Notes: generated by a model from the letters alone, not told the origin. Shown: positions 52,336 to 61,957, counted from the stretch's first letter. The stretch: 64,000 nt of DNA from Brevibacillus panacihumi W25 (GCF_000503775.1 NZ_KI629782.1:1480045-1544044), one strand, 5' to 3'. A program made the numbers and translations.

Positions 52336-53865
52336 TTACGCTTTGGAGCCTTCCTGCCCGGCAGTAGGATCAGGACGCTTGATCTGCACTCGTTCCTTGC
52401 CCATCAAACAGATGAACAAAAGCGCGAGGCCCGCAGGAACCAAAGCCCACTGGAATGTCTGGGCGATGGAGTTCGCGAGGATCGTCGTGATCTGCTCAAG
52501 GACAGGCTCCGGTATAGAGGCCCGCAATTCCGGCGACAGGATGGCACGCGGATCACTGACCAGTCCTGCCATGCTCTTTTGCCCTGCAAATGATGAGGTC
52601 ATGCCGCCCTCAAACAAATTGCGCTGCAAAATGCCGAAGACCGTAATCCCCAGCGTCATGCCCAGCGAACGGAAGAAAGAGCCAGTCGAGCTGGCGGAAC
52701 CGCGCTGCCGCATGTCGAATCCATGAATCACAGACATCCCCAGGACCGAGAAGGAAAACCCGACTCCGAACCCGGTAATGATCATGTACGTCGTCAAAAG
52801 CCAACGCGGCAGGTCCGTCGAAATCGTCCCCAGCAGATAGACGCCCGGGATGAAAAAGACGGCGGAGAGCAGCATGATATTGCGAAAGCTGGTTCTTGTC
52901 GTCAACAAACCGCCGATCTGGCTGCCGAAGACGGACCCCAGCATCATCGGCATGAGAATCAAGCCGCTATTCGTCGCGGAGCCGCCGAATACACCCTGGA
53001 TAAAAATCGGCAGGTAAACTGTCGCGATGATAAAAGATGCGCCATACATGAGGGACACCGCATTGGAAGCGGCAAAAAGCCTTTTGCGGAACATGGCGAA
53101 CGAAATGATCGGCTCTGCCGCCTTTCGCTCCACCAGCAAAAACACAATGAACAGGACAGCGAAGGCAATCAGCAGACTCATGATTTGCACGGATCCCCAG
53201 GCGTATTGGTTTCCGCCCAGCTCCAGCGCAAACATCAGGCTGACAACCGCTCCAACCAGCGTGATCGCCCCCCACCAGTCGATGCTTTGCTTCCGGTGCT
53301 GCAGAGATTCTCGGTAGTTGAACACGATAAACCACAGCGACAAAATTCCGATCGGCACATTGATGTAAAAGATCCACTGCCAACTGATGTATTCGGTAAT
53401 GTATGCGCCCAAAAGCGGTCCGAAGACGCTTGATGTGCCAAAGACCGCCCCGAACAATCCCGTCATCTTCCCTCGTTTCTCCGGAGGGAACAAGTCAAAA
53501 ATAATCGTAAAGGCAATCGGCATCAGCGCCCCGCCGCCAATTCCCTGAATCGCGCGGTAGATGCTCAACTGCACAATGCTGTTCGCAGTACCGCAAAGGA
53601 TCGAGCCAAGCAGAAATACGACGAGTCCGAATATGTAAAATCGCTTGCGTCCGTACATGTCCGACAGCTTTCCAAAGATCGGCATGCCTGCCATTGTGGT
53701 GACCATATAGGCGGAGGTTACCCAGACGAATTTGTCCATCCCGCCCATTTCCCCCACAATGGTTCCCATCGCCGTCGCAACGATGGTATTGTCCATCGAT
53801 GCCATCAGCAAGCCCAGTAATAGCCCCGCTACGACGAAATTGACTCTGCTTTCTTTGACACTCAC
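52336..53865 (-). CDS. MFS drug efflux pump, DHA2 (EmrB/QacA) type
   Basis: 509-residue transporter with 14 membrane segments. DHA2 features: LLMASMDNTIVATAMGTIVGEMG near the start, the loop GKLSDMYGRKRFYIFG, and the motif C region AIQGIGGGALMPIAFTIIFDLFPPEKRGKMTGLFGAVFG. Start is GTG at 53865 with GGAGGAAATGAT upstream. No regulator gene adjoins it. Substrate unknown. Confidence 0.92.
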   Translation of the reverse strand: MSVKESRVNFVVAGLLLGLLMASMDNTIVATAMGTIVGEMGGMDKFVWVTSAYMVTTMAGMPIFGKLSDMYGRKRFYIFGLVVFLLGSILCGTANSIVQLSIYRAIQGIGGGALMPIAFTIIFDLFPPEKRGKMTGLFGAVFGTSSVFGPLLGAYITEYISWQWIFYINVPIGILSLWFIVFNYRESLQHRKQSIDWWGAITLVGAVVSLMFALELGGNQYAWGSVQIMSLLIAFAVLFIVFLLVERKAAEPIISFAMFRKRLFAASNAVSLMYGASFIIATVYLPIFIQGVFGGSATNSGLILMPMMLGSVFGSQIGGLLTTRTSFRNIMLLSAVFFIPGVYLLGTISTDLPRWLLTTYMIITGFGVGFSFSVLGMSVIHGFDMRQRGSASSTGSFFRSLGMTLGITVFGILQRNLFEGGMTSSFAGQKSMAGLVSDPRAILSPELRASIPEPVLEQITTILANSIAQTFQWALVPAGLALLFICLMGKERVQIKRPDPTAGQEGSKA

Positions 53866-53959
53866 ATCATTTCCTCCCCAACAATAGGCACGACACCTCC
53901 TCCAAATCATCTACTGCTGATTTAGGGAGGTGTCTCAGATCTGCCCTCTAAAGCTATCG

Positions 53960-54529
53960 TTACGTAGTTTTCAAAACATCGTGATCGACGTAGCGCTCGC
54001 CATTCAGTTCGCTGATGACGTTGATCGCTACCTTCGCCCCATCGCCTGCTGTAATGATGGTGTGGACGCTTACTCCTGCGCAGGTACCTGCAGCCCAGAT
54101 GCCCGCCACATTGGTTTTTCCTTGCGCGTCAACGTCAACAACATTCTTGATTCTTGGTTCTGTACCATCCTTGATGTTTACGCCAATCTTGGTTGCCAGT
54201 TCGACAACTGCGCCTGTTGCCAGAATGACATGCTTGGCTTCAAAGCTGCCGTGTCCTTCTGTTTCCACGCTCAAGCCCTGATCTGTTTTGGTTACGTTGG
54301 TAACTTGCGCGTCGAGCAGCTCAGCACCGAATTTGGCCGCTTGCTTTTTCCCGATCTCAATCAGATCCGGGCCCGTGATTTCCATGATCCCGTAATGATT
54401 TTCCAACCATGCTCGTTTGGTCATCCCTTTGTCGTTGTCGATGAGAAGTGTTTTCTTCCCCGCTTTGGCAGCAAGCAAAGCTGCGCTTCCTCCTGCAGGT
54501 CCTGCTCCGATAATGACAATATCATACAT
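53960..54529 (-). CDS. Short FAD-dependent, thioredoxin-reductase-like protein
   Basis: 189-residue flavoprotein. The FAD fold begins MYDIVIIGAGPAGGSAALLAAKAGKKTLLID and ends with the TrxR-like ATG and WAAGTCAGVSVHTIITAGDGAKVAINV. The central NAD(P)H-binding domain and the redox-active CxxC of thioredoxin reductase are absent, so it is about half the normal length. ATG at 54529 behind GAAGGGAG. Such half-size proteins exist as a conserved Firmicute type; function not established. Confidence 0.8.
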   Translation of the reverse strand: MYDIVIIGAGPAGGSAALLAAKAGKKTLLIDNDKGMTKRAWLENHYGIMEITGPDLIEIGKKQAAKFGAELLDAQVTNVTKTDQGLSVETEGHGSFEAKHVILATGAVVELATKIGVNIKDGTEPRIKNVVDVDAQGKTNVAGIWAAGTCAGVSVHTIITAGDGAKVAINVISELNGERYVDHDVLKTT

Positions 54530-54734
54530 GGAAATCGCTCCCTTCATCTTTAACAACATAATTATATACTTAGTATAGTTAAAGGGAAAGTCCTAGCTTG
54601 CACTTCTGTCATTCCTGGTGTTATTTTTTGCTATCCTTCGGTTTTATAGTGAGTGTATCCTTGCAAGGCCAATGATATGATTTGTGAGTTTTAACCATTT
54701 CATGTAAAATGCGAACTAGCAAGGAGGTGAACAA

Positions 54735-55058
54735 ATGTATTGGGAAACCCTCCCAAATTGGTTTTGGATCATGTATTATCTTTTTTTGTTAGCAACAATC
54801 GGAACTGCTTTTTATTGTTTCGTCCAACATACATTAAGAGGTCTGTCCATCATCGCCATCGTTCTTTCTGTGATAATTCCAATTACTGGTATAATCAATA
54901 GCATTGGAAGATTAGAAGGTTTGAATGAATTTGAACATTTTGTAGTCCAGTTACAACAAGGATTCATCTGGCCGATTCTGACGATGCTCGGCTACTTGTA
55001 TCTACTGGTATGGTGGATGTTCTTCTTGAAGCACACTGCTAAAAATCAAAAGGCATGA
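54735..55058 (+). CDS. Small hypothetical membrane protein
   Basis: 107 residues with three membrane segments and aromatic-rich (MYWETLPNWFWIMYYLFLL). A strong AAGGAGGTGAACAA site precedes the ATG. I do not recognise the family. It is convergent with qoxD; nothing else links it to the oxidase. Confidence 0.75.
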   Translation: MYWETLPNWFWIMYYLFLLATIGTAFYCFVQHTLRGLSIIAIVLSVIIPITGIINSIGRLEGLNEFEHFVVQLQQGFIWPILTMLGYLYLLVWWMFFLKHTAKNQKA

Positions 55059-55086
55059 CCCCATCCTACCCGGGTCATGCCTCTTT
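55052..55086. terminator. Terminator between the membrane-protein gene and qoxD
   Basis: Perfect stem GGCATGACCC (55052-55061) / GGGTCATGCC (55072-55081), followed by TCTTT on the plus strand. Probably serves both convergent genes. Confidence 0.8.
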
Positions 55087-55098
55087 CATTTCCATCTC

Positions 55099-55416
55099 TT
55101 ATACGTTAAACGCCATAATCCAGATCGAACCGGCCACGATCGTCAATACAATCACCAGACCGAGAACCAGTGTCTGCACGTTCCAGCGCGGTTTTTCTCC
55201 TTCGCGGATATGCATGAAGAAGAACAGCTGAATCACAAACTGCAGGACTGCCATGATCATGATGGCGACGATGGTCCCTACCTTGCTGAACAGTGGATTC
55301 ATCACCAGCACGAGCGGGATGATCGTCAGCACGATCGACAGAATAAAACCGATCACATAGGATTTGAGTGAACCATGACTCTCTGCATGGCTGTTATGGT
55401 TTGTGTGGTTCGCCAT
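55099..55416 (-). CDS. qoxD: Cytochrome aa3 quinol oxidase subunit IV (QoxD)
   Basis: 105-residue subunit with three membrane segments (SYVIGFILSIVLTIIPLVLV, ... and VLGLVIVLTIVAGSIWIMAF) and the MHIREGEKPRWN loop typical of cytochrome oxidase subunit IV. The N terminus is His/Asn-rich (ANHTNHNSHAESHGS). Last gene of the qox operon, two bases after the qoxC stop. Confidence 0.92.
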   Translation of the reverse strand: MANHTNHNSHAESHGSLKSYVIGFILSIVLTIIPLVLVMNPLFSKVGTIVAIMIMAVLQFVIQLFFFMHIREGEKPRWNVQTLVLGLVIVLTIVAGSIWIMAFNV

Positions 55417-55417
55417 C

Positions 55418-56038
55418 CTACATCACCCCCATCAGGTAGACGACCGTAAAGAGGAAGATCCATACGACGTCCAGGAAGTGCCAGTACAGACTGAGTGTCG
55501 TTACCTTGCGGCGTGTCACCGGAGTGAGTCCGCGGCGACGAAGCTGCATCATGATCGCAACCATCCAGAACAGACCGACCGACACGTGCACACCATGTGT
55601 TCCGACCAGCGTGAAGAATGCGGACCAGAACGCACTGGTAGACATCGTCGCGCCTTCATGCACCAGATGGGTAAACTCGCTGATCTCCAGTCCGATAAAA
55701 GAGAGACCGAGCAGAGCCGTTACTACGAGCCATCCGATCAGCTCTTTCACTTTTCCCTTGTTCATCGCCAAAATCGCAAGACCGCTGGTAAAGCTGCTGG
55801 TCAACAGGATGAAGGTGGAGGCGATGACACCCGGGAGCTCAAACAATTCCTTCCCGGTAGGTCCCCCTGCATAACTGTGCATCAAAACCGCATAAGTCGC
55901 AAAAAGGGAGCCGAACAAGATACAGTCTGTCACCAGGAAGATCCAAAAACCAAGTACCTTTAGCTGCTCATGATCTTCATGGCCATGCTCGTGATCGTGC
56001 GCATGTCCATGCTCATGGTTGTTCGCCACTTGTTGCAT
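55418..56038 (-). CDS. qoxC: Cytochrome aa3 quinol oxidase subunit III (QoxC)
   Basis: 206-residue, five-segment subunit III (GFWIFLVTDCILFGSLFATYAVL; THGVHVSVGLFWMVAIMMQL; YWHFLDVVWIFLFTVVYLMG). The first 25 residues are rich in His (EHGHAHDHEHGHEDHE), unusual for subunit III and a possible metal-binding tail. Its start shares a base with the qoxB stop (TAATG). Confidence 0.94.
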   Translation of the reverse strand: MQQVANNHEHGHAHDHEHGHEDHEQLKVLGFWIFLVTDCILFGSLFATYAVLMHSYAGGPTGKELFELPGVIASTFILLTSSFTSGLAILAMNKGKVKELIGWLVVTALLGLSFIGLEISEFTHLVHEGATMSTSAFWSAFFTLVGTHGVHVSVGLFWMVAIMMQLRRRGLTPVTRRKVTTLSLYWHFLDVVWIFLFTVVYLMGVM

Positions 56039-58008
56039 TAATATACCCTCCCCAGTGAGGCTTCCGTACGACGCACTTCATCCACTGGTACATAGTAATC
56101 GGTATCGTATTGGAACGAACGGGCCCACATGACCAAAGCCACACCGACCATACCGATGGCAGCCATCCAGGTCCATTCCCAGACGAACCCGAAGCCCGCG
56201 ATAAACCAGCAGAAAGACATGATGAACGGAAGACCGGAGTTTTTCGGCATGTGAATCGGCTCCAGGTGTACAGGCTCTTCCTTGTACGTGCCGTTCGCCT
56301 TCTCCTCTTTCACTCTCCAGAAGTCGTCCAGCTCTTTTACCTGCGGTACGACAGCGAAGTTATAGAACGGCGCAGGCGACGGAATCGACCATTCGAGCGT
56401 GCGGCCATTCCATGGGTCCCCTGTGGTGTCGCGCTCGCCGTGCTTGATGCTGTACGTGATTTGCCATACTTGGAAGACAAAGCCTGCCCCCATCAGGAAC
56501 GCACCTACGGTCGAGACCAGGTTGAGCGGCTCCCAGCCGAGATCCCAGCCATATGTGTAGTAACGACGGGTCATACCCATGAAGCCCAGCGCGTACTGCG
56601 GCATAAAGCAGACGTAGAAACCGATGTTCCAGAGCCAGAAGCCCCATGCTCCCAGTTTTTCATCCAGCTTGAAGCCGAACAGTTTTGGCCACCAATAGTA
56701 TATCCCTGCAAGATATCCAAACACGACGCCACCGATCAATACTTGGTGGAAGTGGGCAATCAGGAAGTAGCTGTTGTGATACTGATAGTCTGCGGGAGCT
56801 ACCGCCAGCATGACCCCTGTCGCTCCCCCGACGACAAAGCACGGGATAAAGGCAATCGTCCACATCATCGGCTGCTTGAAGGAGATCTTCCCTCGATACA
56901 TCGTAAACAGCCAGTTGAAGATCTTGACCCCGGTCGGTATCGCGATCAGCATCGTCGTAATCGCAAAGAACGCAATCACGTTGGCACTCGTACCCATGGT
57001 GAAGAAGTGGTGAGCCCAGGTAAAGAAGGAGAGAATACTAATCCCCATAACGGCTATGACCATGGATGTATAACCGAACAGTTTTTTCTTCGCAAAAGTC
57101 GCTACCACTTCAGAGAAAATACCGAAGGCTGGCACGACTACGATATATACTTCCGGGTGACCCCACATCCAGATGAGGTTGAGATACATCATCGGGTTGC
57201 CGCCGCCGTCCATCGTGAAGAAGTGGGCACCGGCAAAGCGGTCAAGATACAAGAGTGCAATGGTAACAGTCAAGATTGGGAAAGCAAAGATAATCATGAT
57301 ACAGCTGGACAGAACAGACCAGCTAAACATTGGCATTTTCATCAGCTTCATGCCAGGCGCACGCATTTTCAAAATGGTGACGATGAAGTTGATCCCGGTC
57401 GCCAAGCTACCGATACCGGAAATCTGAATCCCCCAGATCCAGAAGTTTTGCCCTGGACCAGGGCTGAAATCATTTTGCGAAAGCGGCGGATACGACAACC
57501 AACCGGCATCAGGAGAACCCCCGATGACGAACGACAGGTTGAACAGCATCGCACCAAACATGAACAGCCAGAAGCTGACTGCGTTCAGGAAAGGATACGC
57601 TACATCTCGCGCCCCGAGCTGGAGCGGAACGACCATATTGAACAAACCGAACATCATTGGCATCGCCATGAACAAGATCATGATCGTACCATGTGTCGTA
57701 AAGATCGCGTTGTAGTGATCGGAGTGCAAAAACTCCAGGTTCGGGAATGCCAGCTGCACACGCATCAGCAAGGCATCCACGCCTCCGCGGAACAGCATCA
57801 GCAGGGATGCGATCAGGTACATGATCCCGATTCGCTTGTGGTCGACTGTCGTCAGCCATTCGCGCCACAGCCAGCCCCATTTTTTATATTTGGTCAAAAC
57901 GAAGACGATCGCCACCATGGTCAAAGCAATGGAGACCATGGCACCGTAGATCAGCGGATCGCCCGTAACAAAGAACCAAGATGCAAACTCTTTTAAGCTC
58001 TCCCACAT
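56038..58008 (-). CDS. qoxB: Cytochrome aa3 quinol oxidase subunit I (QoxB)
   Basis: 656-residue catalytic subunit holding heme a and the heme a3-CuB oxygen-reduction site. Conserved ligands: FTTHGTIMILFMAMP (low-spin heme His), WMWGHPEVYIVVVPAFGIFSEV (CuB His and cross-linked Tyr), WAHHFFTMG (two CuB His) and FLIAHFHQVLIGG (heme ligands), with the K- and D-channel regions in place. ATG at 58008 behind GGGAGGAGG. Long antisense frames across the gene are shadows. Confidence 0.97.
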   Translation of the reverse strand: MWESLKEFASWFFVTGDPLIYGAMVSIALTMVAIVFVLTKYKKWGWLWREWLTTVDHKRIGIMYLIASLLMLFRGGVDALLMRVQLAFPNLEFLHSDHYNAIFTTHGTIMILFMAMPMMFGLFNMVVPLQLGARDVAYPFLNAVSFWLFMFGAMLFNLSFVIGGSPDAGWLSYPPLSQNDFSPGPGQNFWIWGIQISGIGSLATGINFIVTILKMRAPGMKLMKMPMFSWSVLSSCIMIIFAFPILTVTIALLYLDRFAGAHFFTMDGGGNPMMYLNLIWMWGHPEVYIVVVPAFGIFSEVVATFAKKKLFGYTSMVIAVMGISILSFFTWAHHFFTMGTSANVIAFFAITTMLIAIPTGVKIFNWLFTMYRGKISFKQPMMWTIAFIPCFVVGGATGVMLAVAPADYQYHNSYFLIAHFHQVLIGGVVFGYLAGIYYWWPKLFGFKLDEKLGAWGFWLWNIGFYVCFMPQYALGFMGMTRRYYTYGWDLGWEPLNLVSTVGAFLMGAGFVFQVWQITYSIKHGERDTTGDPWNGRTLEWSIPSPAPFYNFAVVPQVKELDDFWRVKEEKANGTYKEEPVHLEPIHMPKNSGLPFIMSFCWFIAGFGFVWEWTWMAAIGMVGVALVMWARSFQYDTDYYVPVDEVRRTEASLGRVY

Positions 58009-58031
58009 CAGGTATTCCTCCTCCCTTTCCG

Positions 58032-59042
58032 TTAGTGACTCATCACAGGTGTCATTGCCGTGTTGGGCATGTGATGAGTGGAGTGTGCGGATTCATCTTT
58101 TTTCTCCCCGGCTTCTGAACCAGGTGCAGACTCTTTTTTGTCTCCGTCCATATGCATCGAGTCATGCATGCTGCCGCCTGTCTCCATCGGATGGCCGTGA
58201 CTGTATTTGGATACGATCTCTTCAAACAAGCCTTCCGGGAACGACGAGTATGTCAGTACATCCGACAGACCCGGCTTTCTCAACTGTTCATAATCTTCCT
58301 TGCTCATCGCAGGTGTGGTTCCTTTTACCTCTTTCACCCACTGGTCAAACTCGTCCTGCGAAGTAGCTTTCACATTGAATTGCATGTGAGCAAAGCCTTC
58401 ACCCGTGAAGTTCGCTCCTCTGCCCTGGAACTCGCCCGGATGGTCAGCCTGCAGATACAACTCCGTCGTCATACCCGCCATGGCGTAGATTTGTCCGCCA
58501 AGCTCCGGTACCCAGAAGGAGTTCATCGGTGCCTCAGCAGAGATTTGGAACTGGACAGGCACGCCTGCAGGGATCTGCAAATAGTTGACCGTTGCAATGT
58601 TTTGTTCAGGGTAAGTGAACAACCATTTCCAGTCCAGAGAGGTTACCTGAATGACCATCGGTTGTACTTCTTTATTCGGATTTTCTTTTAATGCATAAGT
58701 ATCGCGCACGGTGAAGTAACCCAGAATGGCGATAATCACGATCGGAATCGACCACCAGATTACCTCCAGCTTGGTACTGTGCGCCCAATTTGGCTTGTAC
58801 GTCGCTTTGTTGTTCGGTGTATCCCGATATCGATAGACGATAAACGCGGTGAGCGCAATAACCGGGATAATGATAATCGAGCACAATATAATGGAAATCA
58901 TAATGAGATCATATTGCGTCTGTGCTACCGGCCCCTTGGGGTTCAAGACTACATAATCGCTGCCGCAACCGGCCAGCATGATACTCGCCAGCGCCGCCAA
59001 GACAGCCAATTGAAGTCGTCTCGGCCATTTTCCTCCACTCAT
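58032..59042 (-). CDS. qoxA: Cytochrome aa3 quinol oxidase subunit II (QoxA)
   Basis: 336-residue lipoprotein (lipobox LAGC, Cys26) with two membrane segments and a soluble cupredoxin-like domain (TSLDWKWLFTYPEQNIATVNYLQIPAGVPVQFQISAEAPMNSFWVPELGGQIYAM). The CuA cysteines are replaced (APMNSFWVPELGGQ), so it takes electrons from menaquinol rather than cytochrome c. The last ~65 residues are His/Met-rich (HGHPMETGGSMHDSMHMDG and STHHMPNTAM), a likely metal-binding extension. First gene of the qox operon. Confidence 0.95.
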   Translation of the reverse strand: MSGGKWPRRLQLAVLAALASIMLAGCGSDYVVLNPKGPVAQTQYDLIMISIILCSIIIIPVIALTAFIVYRYRDTPNNKATYKPNWAHSTKLEVIWWSIPIVIIAILGYFTVRDTYALKENPNKEVQPMVIQVTSLDWKWLFTYPEQNIATVNYLQIPAGVPVQFQISAEAPMNSFWVPELGGQIYAMAGMTTELYLQADHPGEFQGRGANFTGEGFAHMQFNVKATSQDEFDQWVKEVKGTTPAMSKEDYEQLRKPGLSDVLTYSSFPEGLFEEIVSKYSHGHPMETGGSMHDSMHMDGDKKESAPGSEAGEKKDESAHSTHHMPNTAMTPVMSH

Positions 59043-59293
59043 TCTCCCAATCCCTCCTCGTTGACAAACCAGACCTACCTAATTGGAAGCTCATTTTTAG
59101 TAAATGTGAACACATCTCATCTGCGCACTATCATGTTATCAGAACGCAAAAGAATTGGTACTGGTTTTTGGGGACGTTCATATTTTCGTATCTTTTCTGT
59201 TACAAAGTGTTCACGTCGAATTCACGAGTTGATCATATTATTGTTACGAATCCCCTGCGTTGGAGAAATTGTTCCAGCGAGGGATATAGCAGA
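59043..59293. other. qox promoter region and intron 3' flank
   Basis: About 250 bases upstream of qoxA that should hold its promoter, ending at the 3' splice site of the group II intron. No regulator motif was identified with confidence and no gene was seen. Confidence 0.5.
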
Positions 59294-61179
59294 ATCGAGT
59301 AGGAGGGGGTGACTAACCCCCGTCCTCTCACACCACCGTACGTACCGTTCGGTATACGGCGGTTCATTTAGGTATGACGCAAATAGGTGTATCTGTCTGA
59401 CAAACTCTTCAAACCTTGATTACGCCAGTAAGCATTATTCAATGCTCGGTGAAGAATTGGACTACATGCAATTCGCCATTGTTTCTTTCGTGAATTGCCC
59501 CATTCATAGGCTTTTTCCTTGGGAACTCCTAAGGAGATAAGCCTTTTTACTTTTGTTTTCGGGCGCTTCCACTCTTTCCAGAGACACATTCGGAGTCTTC
59601 TTCGAATCCATTCGTCAAGATGGCTGAACACCGAAGGGGTATCAGCCAAGGCAAAATAGCCACACCAACCTGTAAGGTACTCATTGAGATCGTCAATTCT
59701 GTATTCCATTGGGAGTGGTTTCGTGCGGGAGGTGATCTCCCGAATCCTCTGTTTTGCTCGCTTCAGACTATCGTTCGCTATTCGAATCTTGGGCGATTTG
59801 TTCACCGTGAAACTGAAACCAAGAAATTTACGATTCCATGGGCGATCAACGGCGCTTTTCTCCATGTTGACTTTTAGCTTGAGCTTTCTCTCAATGAACG
59901 TGGTCACGGAATCCATCACGCGGATTCCTGCCTTCTTTGACTTCACATAGATGTTGCAGTCATCTGCGTAGCGAAGGAATCGAAGCCCCCGCTTTTCCAG
60001 TTCCTTGTCGAGTTCGTGCAACATGATATTGGATAAGAGCGGACTCAACGGGCCACCTTGCGGCACCCCTTGATCGCTTTCAATTTCCATACCATTAACC
60101 ATAATCCCTGATTCGAGATAGCGTCGGATGAGGGTTAGGATAGTTCTGTCTTTGACATGTTTTGCGATAAGCCCCATAAGTTTATCGTGGTTTACCTTAT
60201 CGAAGAACTTCTCAAGATCCATGTCTACGACCCAACGGTATCCTTCCTCGATGTATGTCTGTGCCTTCTTGACTGCGTCATGTCCCCGTCTTCTTGGACG
60301 GAATCCATGACTATGTTCGGAGAACATAGGATCAAATATCGGAGAAAGAACCTGTGCAATTGCTTGTTGGATGAGACGGTCGGTCACGGTAGGAATGCCT
60401 AATAGCCGAACACCACCGTTCAGTTTCGGGATTTCGACTCGTCGGACTGGCGAAGGTACATAGGTTCCATTCTCCAATGACGCTCGTAGGGAGTCCCAGT
60501 TGGATAAGATATGTTGACGTAGGGATTTTACGGACATACCATCCACACCGTGGCTTCCTTTGTTCTTTTCTACTCGCTTTAGTGCCAACAGGAGGTTTTC
60601 CCGTGACAGCAGTTGTCCCATCATAAAACCAGATATCCTTTCGCGTGAACGTTCTTTCTACTTGTGCCACTCTCTATTCCGCCCTCTTGAAGTCCCCCAT
60701 GGATTCACCATTTCCTCCTTCAAGTAAGTCCATCTGGATTGTCTGCATCATCATAAAGAGTGAACGCCTAGCGTCCCGTTCTTCCTAAATGTTCGGCCCT
60801 TCCCGTTTCAAGCGTCCTCTACTCCGGTACTATGGCCTCTGCTGACTCCTGACCGTTCAGTTTCTCCTAGCGGAGAAGGTTACCATGAGGGCATGGCGTC
60901 CCAGTCAGGTCTCCCCGGGTAAGAACGTTGTCTTTCCCTCCATCCACCTGCTTCATTTACTCCCGATAGCCTTTGGCAACATGGACTTCGTCTTGTATGG
61001 CAGACTCATCCAGCTATCGTTAGCCTCATATGAAGTTCGTGTTCCTCAGGCCGGAGGTTTGCCGCAGACTTCCTTCAGATTCCACCTCGCGGTGGACACC
61101 CTTGTCGTAAGCTAGTGGCTACTGTTGCCTTCGCCATTCGGGACTTTCACCCTAGAGACAACGCCCATGCCGGGCACAC
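59294..61179 (-). mobile_element. Group II intron, bacterial class C-like, complete
   Basis: About 1886 bases on the minus strand. The 5' end reads GTGTGCCCGGCATGGGCG followed by GTCTCTAGGGTGAAAGTCCC, the usual start of class C introns. The 3' end holds a domain V hairpin (GAACCGCCGTATACCG, GTACGTACGGTGG, around 59325-59365) and a domain VI stem GGGGGTTAGTCACCCCC, finishing CCTACTCGAT at 59294. The reverse transcriptase is encoded in domain IV. The insertion point is three bases after the T run of the vanW terminator, the preferred site of this class. Ends are by motif and may be off by a base or two. Confidence 0.88.
59368..60624 (-). CDS. ltrA: Group II intron reverse transcriptase/maturase
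   Basis: 418-residue intron-encoded protein with RT domains (SKVNHDK-type VDMDLEKFFDKVNHDKL, GVPQGGPLSPLLSNIMLHELD, catalytic YADD in FLRYADDCNIY) and the maturase X domain near the C terminus (LNEYLTGWCGYF... IRRRLRMCLWKEWKRPKTK). No HNH endonuclease domain follows, in line with class C introns. Full length with no frameshift, so splicing and retrotransposition may be possible. Confidence 0.95.
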   Translation of the reverse strand: MMGQLLSRENLLLALKRVEKNKGSHGVDGMSVKSLRQHILSNWDSLRASLENGTYVPSPVRRVEIPKLNGGVRLLGIPTVTDRLIQQAIAQVLSPIFDPMFSEHSHGFRPRRRGHDAVKKAQTYIEEGYRWVVDMDLEKFFDKVNHDKLMGLIAKHVKDRTILTLIRRYLESGIMVNGMEIESDQGVPQGGPLSPLLSNIMLHELDKELEKRGLRFLRYADDCNIYVKSKKAGIRVMDSVTTFIERKLKLKVNMEKSAVDRPWNRKFLGFSFTVNKSPKIRIANDSLKRAKQRIREITSRTKPLPMEYRIDDLNEYLTGWCGYFALADTPSVFSHLDEWIRRRLRMCLWKEWKRPKTKVKRLISLGVPKEKAYEWGNSRKKQWRIACSPILHRALNNAYWRNQGLKSLSDRYTYLRHT

Positions 61180-61182
61180 CAT
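60625..61182 (-). other. 5' half of the group II intron RNA (domains I-III)
   Basis: Non-coding intron sequence before the reverse transcriptase gene, containing the 5' splice site and the structured domains I-III. Frames on either strand in this stretch are treated as chance. Confidence 0.8.
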
Positions 61183-61209
61183 AAAAAAAGACGCGCTCAG
61201 CACGTCTTT
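61183..61209 (-). terminator. Terminator of the vanW-family gene
   Basis: AAAGACG (61187-61193) / CGTCTTT (61203-61209) stem followed on the minus strand by seven T (61189 down to 61183). The group II intron begins three bases beyond. Confidence 0.88.
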
Positions 61210-61216
61210 CCTAGCT

Positions 61217-61822
61217 TCATTTTTTCAGAATAGCAATCACGACATCAGAATCGTCATAAGTCTTGGCCTTGATTTTTAGCGAATGATCGTACGGGTTGGA
61301 AAACCGGAAATCAAGCAAGCCATACGCAATCGTCGCATCCTGTCCTACAGGGACGTAGCCTACTGTCTTGCTGTGACTGTGACGCTCCTGGATCGGCAGC
61401 TGCGCTTCCTGAACGGCGTTGAACAGCGTGGAAGACACCTGGCAGATTCCTCCGCCATAGCCGTCCGTGAGCTGGCCGTCCGCGATGACATTCGCTTTCT
61501 TCCAACCATCTTCAGCCAGATTGGAGTTGCCTACCTCCTGATTGAAGGAAAAAAATTCACCCGGTTTTACCTTTTCGCCATTTATCTTTTTTACCGCTTT
61601 CTTGATGTTGTGAATGCGATTCTCAGAGCTTCCCTCCATGGAGGTGTAATAGAGCCCGATGACGTCTTTTTCCTTGACGTCCAGCTTCTCGATCAGCTCC
61701 TGCCGATCAAAGCTTTGTACAGCTGCATTTGGTTGAGCAGCACTTGCAAGCGGTGCGTTGATCACAGTCAGCATGAGTCCTGCCAAAGAAGTCAATATCC
61801 AGTAACGAGATCGATTCAACAT
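61217..61822 (-). CDS. VanW family protein
   Basis: 201-residue secreted or membrane-bound protein with a signal peptide (about 1-28). The VanW core is clear: [52 protein letters not shown] and [22 protein letters not shown]. VanW proteins are often linked to cell-wall functions but the activity is not established. No vancomycin-resistance genes adjoin. Gene ends just before a terminator and the intron. Confidence 0.9.
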   Translation of the reverse strand: MLNRSRYWILTSLAGLMLTVINAPLASAAQPNAAVQSFDRQELIEKLDVKEKDVIGLYYTSMEGSSENRIHNIKKAVKKINGEKVKPGEFFSFNQEVGNSNLAEDGWKKANVIADGQLTDGYGGGICQVSSTLFNAVQEAQLPIQERHSHSKTVGYVPVGQDATIAYGLLDFRFSNPYDHSLKIKAKTYDDSDVVIAILKK

Positions 61823-61957
61823 GGTTTCTCCCTCGAATTCAATGATTTGGGATTGTATCCGCGCATGGATCCAGCATCATCCCATAACCACTGTAACAAG
61901 CGAACGAACCAATACACAATCTGTAAATCTTGGAGATCGATGTATGCTTGTAGAAGT

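Noticed and set aside
56110-57996. 628-codon open frame on the plus strand across qoxB
   Set aside because: Exactly antisense to the well-supported qoxB gene, rich in His/Arg/Gln in the manner of a reverse shadow, and without recognisable domains.
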